Below are positions 25,301 through 34,583 of a DNA stretch of 64,000 nucleotides, piece after piece. Each line of letters begins with the position of its first letter. The first letter of the stretch is position 1. The notes beneath the pieces were generated by a model, which saw nothing but the letters and a program-made list of their open reading frames with translations, did no database searches and had not been told where the DNA came from. Location: contig ML210148.1 of NCBI GenBank assembly GCA_004369085.1, positions 304,977-368,976 of the forward strand, given 5' to 3'. The position numbers were made by a program, and so were the translations under genes. Origin of the DNA: Coprinopsis marcescibilis. Lineage: Eukaryota > Basidiomycota > Agaricomycetes > Agaricales > Psathyrellaceae.

Positions 25301-26532
25301 TCATCCCAACTGGTGAGTGGCCGCTTGGTACCGAGTTCCTCCTCCAGCCTCGCTCTTTGATGCCGTGATTCGCAACGGCTCCAGTCTGTTCTGCCAGTCT
25401 TCTTGTCTGTAGCCCCGTAACTCTCTTGCACCAATTTCTGACGTGCAACGTGGATGCGTGGATCGTCAGATGGAAGCAAGAACGCATCCAGAGTCGACGA
25501 AGCAGGGCGTTTAAGCTTGTTGGTCACGTAATCTTTCCAGCGATCTGGGATGCTAGATTTGCGTGCGTCTACAGCTACCAAGTAGACTCGTGTCCGGGTA
25601 TGGGGTATATAGTAAGTTTTTGTGTCGACTCGAGTGAAGGTGGCGCTGTAGCCTTCCTTCTCAAAGTATTGTTGCACCCGTGGCCAAGGAGCAGAGCAGA
25701 CGTTTTCAAGAATGACAATTGGTGGTCGATGGTTGGTGACCCAGGACATCATGCCCCGAAAGGTCCGCCCTGACTCGCCGTTCGCGTCGATATCTTGCTT
25801 CTGTGTATTAAGGTTAGAGTAATCGACACACGAGGTTCCGGCCACGAGCATGTCAACGTCCCCGGGAACTGGTACCAGAGACCCGTACGCTGTATGTCTA
25901 GAGGGTTGTCACGTCAGTTCCAGGTGTACGCTTATAGAGAGCACTGTCACGTACGCTTCCGCATCACCCAATTCACAGACGTCACGGAAGAGGATAGGGG
26001 GCTGGAAGTTGCGCTCAATGTAGGCCTGTTTGAAAGGCTCGATTTCGCAAGAGAAGACGTGTTCTATCCCAAGCTTGAGGCCATGCTGCTCCTCGATGGA
26101 TTTTTGGATCAGTTCCAGCGCGAGAAGAGGTGATTCTGTTCCAGAACACATCGTGGCGACGCGTAAGTTTCGACCCTTGACGTGTTCCACGACTTCCTTT
26201 ATTTGTGGAATCCGGCTGACTAGGTCGTCGAAGATGGCAGGGATTTCGTTGATTGGGGGCAGGTCGAAGGCGTCCGGTGCCGAGGCTCTCGTGGGTTTCT
26301 TGACTTCCTCTGGTTCGGCCACATCTTCGTCCTCCTCCTCTGAGACTGGCGCCGTTTCTATCTCTATCTCTGTCTCTGTCTCTTCTGCTTGGGATTCTGG
26401 CTCTGCTTGGTCATCGGTGGCTACCTCGTCGGCGTCTGGCTCTGGCTCCTTTTTGCTTTTGGACCCCCCGAAGAACGCATTTATCGTAGCTTGTCCTTTT
26501 GGACGCGTGTTGGTAGCTTTTCCCTTGGCCAT
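19310..26532 (-). CDS. Cytosine-5 DNA methyltransferase / IBR-like finger / SNF2 ATPase / RING fusion (DNMT5/RAD8 type) with N-terminal PIP box
   Basis: Single gene of about 2,150 codons in several exons. N-terminus: MAKGKATNTRPKGQATINAFF; residues 14-21 (Q-A-T-I-N-A-F-F) fit the PCNA-binding PIP box Q-x-x-I-x-x-F-F, followed by an acidic linker to about residue 80. The methyltransferase domain runs from RVATMCSGTESPLLAL (motif I, about 124) through AGTSCVDYSNLN (motif IV), VILENV (VI) and HTRTRVYLV (VIII). It ends with LADLAGNAMSSTVVGA (IX/X, near 24900). An IBR-like Cys/His cluster follows near 24570-24440. The SNF2 ATPase has GYGKT (near 22660), VVVDEYTYL (near 21210) and LSGTPP (near 21120). 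It also has a C3HC4 RING (near 20050-19920) and the C-lobe ending QAIGRLVRYGQ (near 19420). Family members perform ATP-dependent maintenance methylation in fungi. No chromodomain is visible. The divergent neighbour starts 203 bp away. Confidence 0.93.
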
Positions 26533-26735
26533 ACGCGAAACCGACCAAAGACGTGGTGGAAAGGAAGAAAGAATGTTGGCGTGACTAAACGCGTTGACGG
26601 GATCATTTTTGGGACGTGACTGTGAGCACTGCCAATGTGCCGGCGGAGGTACTTAACTCTTTGATCTCTTCTTGGATTATCTTCTTTGCTATTTGCTTAT
26701 CTACGGATTCTGGACAATTTAGGGGCTCAGAGACG
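26533..26735. promoter_or_regulatory. 203-bp divergent promoter, DNA methyltransferase / PAP2 phosphatase
   Basis: Short spacer between two start codons on opposite strands. It contains an ACGCGT motif (26590-26595, gACGCGTt on the reverse strand of 'aaacgcgttga'), which matches the MCB/MluI cell-cycle box core bound by MBF in ascomycete yeasts. In this setting that is suggestive only. Confidence 0.4.
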
Positions 26736-27939
26736 ATGCCTTTGGATATAGTAAATCGACTCAAGCGGAGGTTTGGCGAAGATGCTTTCGACTGGGCATC
26801 TCGGACGTATATCCTAGATTGGCGAGTCATATCCCTAACTTCGTGAGTTGTGAATCGATACTAACCATTTAACAGGGTCACAGTGGCCTTTATCTGGGCA
26901 TTAGGATGGTATGCGAAATACATCACAGTTACCGAAAGGGATTTCTCAATAAAAGACCCTTTAATCCACCATCCACATCGAAAGAACCAGTACGCCGTTT
27001 GAGAAATTTGCACTGAGCCCAGCTCAATCATAGCCCCAGAGTCTCCTCACCTTTCAACCAGTTTATTGCTGTGGTAGCCCCATCCATTATGATTGTTGCG
27101 GTAGCGCTCATAAAACGTTCCCTAATGGATGTCCACCACGGTTTAGTTGGCATCCTCGCCACTCGGTCAGATATATTCTTAAAAATCAAAATCTTACTCG
27201 ATATCTAACACTGTCCTTGGGCATTCAGCGGCATTGCTACTGTTGTTACTCGCTTTCTGAAAAACCGAATTGGCATGTGCTAGAATGAAATCTGCATCCC
27301 TTTCTGCTGACTTTTACCCAGGTCGTTTGCGCCCAGATTTCCTATCTCGATGCAAATGGGACAAAATGGCTCAGATTTGTACTGGGTATGTTCTTTAGGC
27401 TATGCTTGTGTCTTACCCAACTCATTTCAACTCTAGTGACCCAAAAGACATCATGGAAGGACGCCGTTCGTTCCCTTCCGGTCACTCTGCAACAGCATTC
27501 TCCGGCATGTTCTACCTATCGCTGTTCCTGGCAGGCCAAACAGCTGCGTGGTGCTTCCATGCCAATCGATTCCCTCCAGGGTTCTTGAGAAGCAGGATGC
27601 AGCGGTTTGTCATCGCCTGCCTTCCTCTGTTTTGGGCGTTCCACGTTGCTTTGAGCCGGATGGAAGATAATGTAAGTCCTCGCACCTCTAGTAGAGATGC
27701 TCGATGATCATTCTCGTACTCAGCGACATCACAAAGAAGATGTGATCGTCGGTGGTTGTATCGGTGTGCTTTCAGCGCTCATTGGCTACCTCATGTTCTG
27801 GCCGAGCCCTTTCTCGTCGTCCAATTTCGATGCTGATGCCACTGGTCAACCCCGATATATATATGAATCCAGAGCCCCTGGACGTGGACGTGTCGAGTTT
27901 GAGCTGGCACCTATGGACGACAATACCAATGCAGTATGA
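26736..27939 (+). CDS. PAP2-type lipid phosphatase (DPP1/LPP1-like)
   Basis: Integral membrane phosphatase that dephosphorylates diacylglycerol pyrophosphate, phosphatidate or related lipids. The start is MPLDIVNRLKRRFGEDAFDW at 26736; in-frame sequence upstream lacks an ATG. The three catalytic PAP2 motifs are all present. K-x6-RP occurs as KNRIG-RLRPDF across the intron at 27273-27321, PSGH as EGRRSFPSGHS near 27463-27490, and SR-x5-H as SRMEDN-RHHKEDV across the last intron near 27670-27730. Hydrophobic segments between them (VTVAFIWALGWYA, FIAVVAPSIMIVAVAL, FSGMFYLSLFLAG, FVIACLPLFWAFHVAL, VIVGGCIGVLSALIGYLMFW) give the usual six membrane spans. Two introns appear to use GC donors. The C-terminal tail (VEFELAPMDDNTNAV) is cytosolic by family precedent. 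Confidence 0.92.
26822..26875 (+). other. Probable GC-AG intron 1 of the PAP2 gene
   Basis: GAT TG|GCGAGT...TTTAACAG|G GTC ACA joins ILDW to VTVAFIWALGW with a normal 54-nt intron. The alternative GTGAGT donor at 26843 would leave a 33-nt intron and add seven residues. Both keep frame; length and the identical GCGAGT hexamer in two other genes favour the GC site. Confidence 0.6.
27273..27321 (+). other. GC-AG intron 4 region of the PAP2 gene
   Basis: Exon ends CGA ATT G and the intron begins GCATGTGC, ending TTTACCCAG. Joining restores KNRIGRLRPDFLSRC, the first PAP2 catalytic motif. The nearby GT (27277) would put GRLRPDF out of frame. Confidence 0.8.
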
Positions 27940-28027
27940 AAATACTAAGAATGATTGTGTTATCGTACACGAACAAATACATCAAGGCTACTAAAACATT
28001 CAGAGATGAAAGTACAGAAGGAAATTG

Positions 28028-30467
28028 TTATGGATAAGAATCATCCTCTCGAGCGAAACCCCATTTGCCATTAATCTTTTGCGTCTTTCCTCCACCTGCA
28101 GCCGCTATGCGAGGATCCTCTACAGCCGTGTTGTATTGGCTGTCATCGTCGCCGCCACCCAGTACGATAGCGTCGGTGTCGTTGTTGGAGGACGAGTAAT
28201 CGTCGTAGCTCCAGTCCCGTTGGCTTTCTCGGCCATTGCCGTGGAATCCTCCTCGTCCTCTGCCTCCCCTAGCATAGCCTCTCGTCCCTGTGCCCCTCCC
28301 TCGTCCATTTCCACCCCATCCTCGCCCTCCCGATGCTTCATCGCTCCCTTCCCACTGACCCTGACCTGCCTCCGCCTGAGCAACTGGCTGCGCCGCGCCC
28401 ATGGTTAGGGCCATAACGAACTGCATGAGTTGCTCATCGGTAGGGAGGCAGCCGTACGTAACTTGCCACATCTTTCCTAGAGCTTCCCACGAGGCTGGCG
28501 AGCGTAAATCAAACGTTGAAAAGTCAAAATTGTCCATTCCTTGTTGCGAAGAGTGTGTATTCGAGTCAAACGAGACATCAGAAGATGTATTCGGAGCTAC
28601 ATCTGCTGCAGGTATATGATCTGCATCATGTTTATTCGAGGTAGAAGTAGTAGGGGAGTCCGGGAGGTTGTATTGGAAGGCGACGGGATTTTGAGCAGAG
28701 GTGGGTTGAGGTTGTTGGATTGTCGCTTTGGGACCAGGTTCAGGCGAAGGTGCCCTGACATCTCGACCGAATTCGTCTTTGTTTGCAGCGGTTCCTGTTC
28801 GGGTTGGCCAATTGGAAGGTGCTGGGCCGTCAACTCGGGGGCTGAACACCCTGTCTGTTCGTTTATCCGTATATGTATTAGGAGGGCTTCGAGAACGGCT
28901 TCTCCTTGCATTCCGGGCTCTGTCGCGATCTCTGCCAGTGTAGTCACGGTCATTGCGATCATCCCGTCTTCTACGATCCCCCCCACCACGTCCTCTGGGC
29001 TCGCCTCTGGGATCACCTCTCGAGTCGCCTCTGGGATTGGGCCGGGGATCTCTAGAATACGACCGATAGTCATTCCGACTATCATGGGATCTACCAGCTT
29101 CTGGGCTAAATTGTCGTTCACGGCGGTATTCAACACGATTCGGTCTACGTGGATCATCAGGAATTGGCGAGCGCGAACTACGGTTCTGTCCAGGAACATA
29201 ACTGTTCCCTTGCGGCGCGGAAGTTAAAGTATGCAACGATACATTTGAAACAACAGGTGCCGCAGAAGTATTGGTTAGTTGATGCAGAACCGCGAGCTGT
29301 GCCGCTGCCGCAGCCAGTGGTGCAGGTTGGGTATTTACATGTGTTTGCCTGACAAAAGGTCTGAGCATCGACGTCAGGGGGAGATACAAAAATTAAACTC
29401 ACAAATTCGGTATCACAGTGTTGGCTGCTTGGGCTAACAGAGCGAGAAGTGCTGCTTGCGGGTTAACGTCAGGCATGGCGGGGCTCGCGATGTACGATGG
29501 GAGAACAGGCGGCGTGACCACCGGCGGTGTGCTCTGCGACGCGACTCTATTCTCCGGAGTTGGGTTGGGTATACTACTCGGTTCGGGTTCTGATAAAACA
29601 AACCAATTGCAATTCAGTTAAATGCCTTACATCATGACCGACAGGGATCAAGAAATCCAGTTGAAATTGCACGAAGGTACTTAGCGAACAGAATGGATGG
29701 TTGTATGCACCTTTTTTCTTGCCCTCGATGATTTCTGACAACGACGACATCACCTCCGCAGGAAACGTGCTCCCTTTCACCCAAATGTCCATAATTTTCT
29801 TGGTCTTAGTCTGTCAGAAAGAGAAAGTCAGATCCGGTTTGAAAGTAAGCAGACTGGAAGGTGGAGACCGCCGCTGGTCGACCAACAGGATACCCAGCGA
29901 TGATATTCCGATGCTCCACAGATAGGATAGACGGTGCAAGCGAGACATCGGGTGTCCTGTAAACGACGGGAGTCAAGCAAAGAAAATAGAACCAACCTTG
30001 CCCTCTGGGATATCAGAGCTGAGCATGTCTTTGAAAAGACCTTCCACAACTCCGGCGAGTTTGGCGAGAAAGGTAGCTGCGTTGCCGGTAGGGTAGGAGG
30101 CATCCAACGAAAGTCCTTGTTTCGTTGCGCGGCTCTTCGCAGCTCTTGCTAGCGCATCAAAGACGTAAAGACTGGATATTTTGAATGAGCTCGGAAGGGA
30201 TTTGTGGCTGCGATAAAGGCAAGACACCATTTGCGTGTCATGCTGCGAAACTATGAGCCGGACACGCGCAAAACAGGAGGGAGAACGTGCTAACCTCTAG
30301 ACATTTCATCGTCAACTCTGTCAGCTTAGTTATTTTCGAGGCAGACAGACGCTTCGACTGGACGACATCCTTCAACATCGGCTCGAACTCCTGCAAAAGA
30401 GAACAAAAATCGCGTTTAGCGAGTGAATCTGAAGAAATATGAGCCGAGAACGTACTGAAACGGACAT
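28028..30467 (-). CDS. CID-domain protein with Arg/Ser and RGG-rich tail (RNA polymerase II CTD binder, SCAF/Seb1-like)
   Basis: Likely binds the phosphorylated C-terminal domain of RNA polymerase II and acts in transcription termination or 3'-end processing. The first exon is only MSVS; then EFEPMLKDVVQSKRLSASKITKLTELTMKCLE begins the eight-helix CID (RPR) domain. The domain continues with QMVSCLYRSHKSLPSSFKISSLYVFDALARA, LAGVVEGLFKDML and KIMDIWVKGSTFPAEVMSSL. This covers residues of about 5-145. The last exon (29389 to 28028) is low complexity: Ala/Gln-rich, then an Arg/Asp/Ser block with RDxR repeats (PRGDSRGDPRGEPRGRGGG), then an RGG-type block (GRGRGTGTRGYARGGRGRGG). No RRM is visible, unlike Nrd1, Seb1 and SCAF4/8. 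The tail ends KINGKWGFAREDDSYP. Whether the missing RRM is real or in an unresolved exon is open. Confidence 0.8.
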
Positions 30468-30732
30468 TGTTGGAGACTTGAGCAGTATATATGCAAAAGT
30501 CTCGATATCTAAGGAGTGAAAGGCGATAAGTTTCCTCTTATTTCGAGGCCAACAAAGGGAGGATGGTGGTGGTCGAGGCAAAACCCATATTTGGCTCTGT
30601 TGATCCCTACGTAACTAGACCACCTGGCCACCGCCAGTGCCATCGCCGCGCCCAACGACCAACCACAGGGACAGGCAACTAGCGACGGTGTCGACGTTGA
30701 CTTTTGTCGGAATTCATTAACGGGAGCTGAAA
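30468..30732. promoter_or_regulatory. Divergent promoter, CID gene / PET117
   Basis: A 265-base spacer between two start codons on opposite strands. No motif recognised; role from position only. Confidence 0.4.
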
Positions 30733-31013
30733 ATGGCGAGCAGGTCGGCCAAAATGACTCTGGCAGGTGCCACCGCGTTCTGTGCACTGACAATATGGGG
30801 AGTCCATTACCAGCAACACCAGGAACGAGAGGTTCGCAAATAACTTTCGAGGCCAATTCTTCGCGCTGAATCCTTCTGGAATAGACAATGTATCAAGGTG
30901 TTCTTCGTGACGATGAGCGTCGGAAAGAAAAAATGAAACAGCGGCAAATAGATATGGAGGAATCGCAGCGCAAGCGGGAATTGTACGAGCAACACCAACG
31001 CGTGCAAAAATGA
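30733..31013 (+). CDS. PET117: Cytochrome c oxidase assembly factor PET117
   Basis: Small mitochondrial inner-membrane protein needed for cytochrome c oxidase assembly, linked to heme A synthase oligomerisation in yeast. Two exons: ATG at 30733 to GAG before gttcgc, then from ACAATGTATCAAGG to TGA at 31011-31013; about 72 residues. The N-terminal exon has a single hydrophobic span (MTLAGATAFCALTIWGVHY). The second begins TMYQGVLRDDERRKEKMKQRQIDMEESQRKRELYEQ, the family signature (Y-Q-G-V-x-R-D-x-E-R). Too small for standard single-exon ORF scans. Confidence 0.94.
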
Positions 31014-31184
31014 CGATCGTCTTAAACGAGAGACCTTAGATGACGTGTGGCTGTCTGATAGCGCTAATTAATAGAACTTGGACTTATTCCATCGTTCCTA
31101 TCCAATGGAATCGATCTCACGCCGAAAGTTGCAAAAGTCGTTCACTGATGTATTTTACAGACGACAGTATTACACGATTGTGGT

Positions 31185-31887
<703 letters not shown>

Positions 31888-32117
31888 TTCGGACGCTCTC
31901 GTCTGTCCAACGAAACAAACGGTGGAGTCTTTGACAAAAGCAAGAGCCGGTTAAAAGAGAATTTACGGCGATGAGCAGGAATTTATCCAAGCTGATTGGT
32001 CAGCTTCTGTGTATGGTCCGTGCGGTGCATGAATAAGGTTTGATCTGGTTGATGTATCAGGTGACTGCCATGCAACCGCGTTCGACGCGTCGGGCGGATG
32101 TATTTCAGCCTTTCGAC

Positions 32118-32145
32118 ACCACCACCACCACCACCACCACCACCA
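32118..32145. repeat. (ACC)n trinucleotide microsatellite in the UBI3/RFC3 promoter region
   Basis: About nine perfect ACC units, 26 bases before the RFC3 ATG at 32171 and 231 bases upstream of the ubiquitin fusion ATG. It is in untranslated sequence of RFC3 (no in-frame use). Likely length-variable; an effect on translation or promoter activity is possible. Confidence 0.9.
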
Positions 32146-32170
32146 GCACGACACGAATTGCATCGGTGCC

Positions 32171-33548
32171 ATGAATAGTGACTCTGACGCCCGAATGTCC
32201 GATGCGGAACTACCTCAACCAAGCAAAAATAAAGGCAAAGGCAAAGCCGCTTACTTATATACGGAGGATAATAACCTGCCTTGGTAAGATTGTGGACCTT
32301 TGTAATGAGTCGACACACTGACAGACGCGAATAGGGTGGAGAAATACAGACCTGTGACGCTGGATGATGTCGTTTCGCACCAAGATATCACTAGTACAAG
32401 TAGGTTTCTCCGGTGCTAATGCCTCGTGGCGTGGCTGACCCCTCGCAGTCGAACGATTCATCGAGAAGAATCGTTTGCCCCACCTCCTGTTCTATGGACC
32501 TCCTGGTACTGGCAAAACATCGACCATTCTTGCCGTTGCACGTCGTATCTATGGAGCAGACTATAAGAAGCAGATACTTGAGGTATGGCCCCTGCTCCAC
32601 CCAGCTCCACATACAGCCTCATGACTCGACACCGTAGCTGAACGCATCAGACGATCGTGGCATTGATGTGGTTCGGGAACAAGTCAAACAATTCGCGGAA
32701 ACTCGGACATTATTCTCCAAGGGCTATAAACTCATCATTCTCGACGAAGCCGACATGATGACACAACAGGCCCAGGCTGCGCTTCGGCGGGTCATTGAGC
32801 AATATACCAAGAACGTCAGATTCTGTATAATCTGCAATTACGTGAACAAGATTGCCCCCGCTATTCAGAGTCGCTGCACCAGATTCCGGTTCTCACCACT
32901 CCCGATTGTTGAGGTGGAGAAACGGCTTAACACCGTTATAGCTACGGAAAAGTCATTACCATATCCGTGGCCGATGGATGTTTTGCTAACGTCTATTTTC
33001 AGTGTTAATCTGACTGCGGATGGAAAGAAGGCACTGCTCAAGCTCTCTAAGGGCGATATGCGAAGGGCATTGAACGTTCTTCAAGCCTGTCATGCTGCTT
33101 ACGATGTGATTAACGAAGCCGAAGTGTACAATTGCACCGGAAATCCCCATCCTCAAGATATCGAATCTATCGTAACCTCAATGCTATCTGATGAATTTAC
33201 GACTTCATATCAAAGTAGGCCTTCCTTTACTTCTCTCTAATTGTTTGAGGTCTAATCCGTATCCAGTGATATACAAGCTTAAAACCGAGCGCGGGCTTGC
33301 ACTGCAGGATTTGATAACCGGGGCATATGAATACCTGGACACGATCGAGTTGAAGCCAAACGCCCGTGTCTACATACTGGATCTCCTGGCAACAACCGAG
33401 TAAGCCCCAGCTGACTTTTCCAGTGGTATCTTTACCAACATTCCTCTTTAGACATCGGCTTTCGACAGGTGGAAACGAGAACATGCAGCTGACGGCTCTT
33501 TTGAGCGCATTCAAAGGTGCCGTTGAATTGTCAGCAAAATCGGCATAG
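32171..33548 (+). CDS. RFC3: Replication factor C subunit 3 (RFC5 in human)
   Basis: AAA+ subunit of the clamp loader that loads PCNA. Starts [17 protein letters not shown]; exon 1 ends in NNLPW, then [18 protein letters not shown] (RFC box II). Walker A is [13 protein letters not shown] (near 32488-32520), sensor region [17 protein letters not shown], Walker [11 protein letters not shown] (near 32737-32760), and the arginine finger SRC (QSRCTRFRF). The C-terminal collar has [16 protein letters not shown] and ends [13 protein letters not shown] at 33548. About 350 residues with six to seven introns. Note that the DNA methyltransferase 6 kb away carries a candidate PCNA-binding peptide; both would act at PCNA, but the linkage is probably coincidental. 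Confidence 0.97.
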
Positions 33549-34583
33549 GCGAAAACCCGTGGGCAGCTCCCGGTTCTAGTCACACAAATGTTAACCCATT
33601 GTTGTCGCGTTTTGGAAATCAACATTCTGACTTATGCCTTCTCTTTGGAGAGGGGCCATGGTGTCGGAAAGGTCGAGTGATGAGATCTATATCCATCGGA
33701 TCGTCTATACTATATACTTCAAAAATCGGGGGGCTACACAAGTAACTGCTTCGCGCTGATCGACACCTTGACTAGAAACTGTCACTACCCCGATCGATCA
33801 TGTTGGTCCTAGACGGGCATTCAAATTCCTTCCAGAATGAGCGCCCGGCGCAGGGGAACGTCGATTTCTGACAGAAACACTGGCGTTTGCGGGCGAGCCA
33901 CCATTTTGATCTGTCCGATGTCTGATAGACGAGTGAATGTTGTATTCTTCTCCAGGTTTTATCCTCCAGATGTGACTCACGACCGGAACCCATCCATGTG
34001 TTTTAGCGCTCTATCTATTGTGACCACCTTTTGATAATGATACTTGGGTTGAAAAACCATATGGTTTGCAAGTTAAGATTAAATCAGTGGCAGTCGTTGG
34101 TTCCTATATAAATACAAACTCGTACAACGCTTTGTCTACGTGTACGGCCAAGTAAATGCAAGCTTGACTATAAATACAAATGTATGTGTGTAATGAGATC
34201 TGGTAAAACAAATACAGAGAGGGATGGTGATGGGATGCAATGATGAGAAAGCGAATTACAGTGGGTAGGGTGTAGGCTAACAATGATCGGATGCGAGAAA
34301 TGGCATGCTAGGGTGGTGGGACTATGGGAGGGCTACAACATATCTGTGGCGGTATCACATAATGGTGGTATCGTAGAGTCGTGATAGAGTGTCGTGATGG
34401 TTTGAAAAGGTCAAAGTGATAAAGAGAAAGAGTGGAGTTCCCTTGAAAATCAAAAGGAACCCACAAAAAAGGAGCACAAAAGATAGAAGATCGAATAATC
34501 GTCTGGGCCACAAGAAGAAAACCGAAAAGTCAAGTGAAGGGTGAAAAAAAAAAAAGGTCCGTCGAGAAACAACCTTGAGGATG
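33549..34583. other. Intergenic, convergent 3' ends of RFC3 and the Zn2Cys6 regulator
   Basis: About 1 kb, A/T-rich with a 12-base A run near 34543 and short repeats of 'taaatacaaa' type near 34110-34170. It holds the two 3' untranslated regions. No coding exon recognised; a 65-codon plus-strand frame at 33837 has no features. Confidence 0.5.

Noticed and set aside
19310..26532. Two separate genes, a DNA methyltransferase and a Rad5/SHPRH-like helicase
   Set aside because: Short in-frame introns connect the methyltransferase C-terminal motifs directly to the IBR-like and SNF2 parts, with no stop, promoter or start between them; the fusion matches known DNMT5/RAD8 architecture.
28541..29227. 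228-codon plus-strand frame opposite the CID protein tail
   Set aside because: Antisense shadow of the Arg/Ser-rich exon; the CID protein frame continues into a conserved domain, this one does not.
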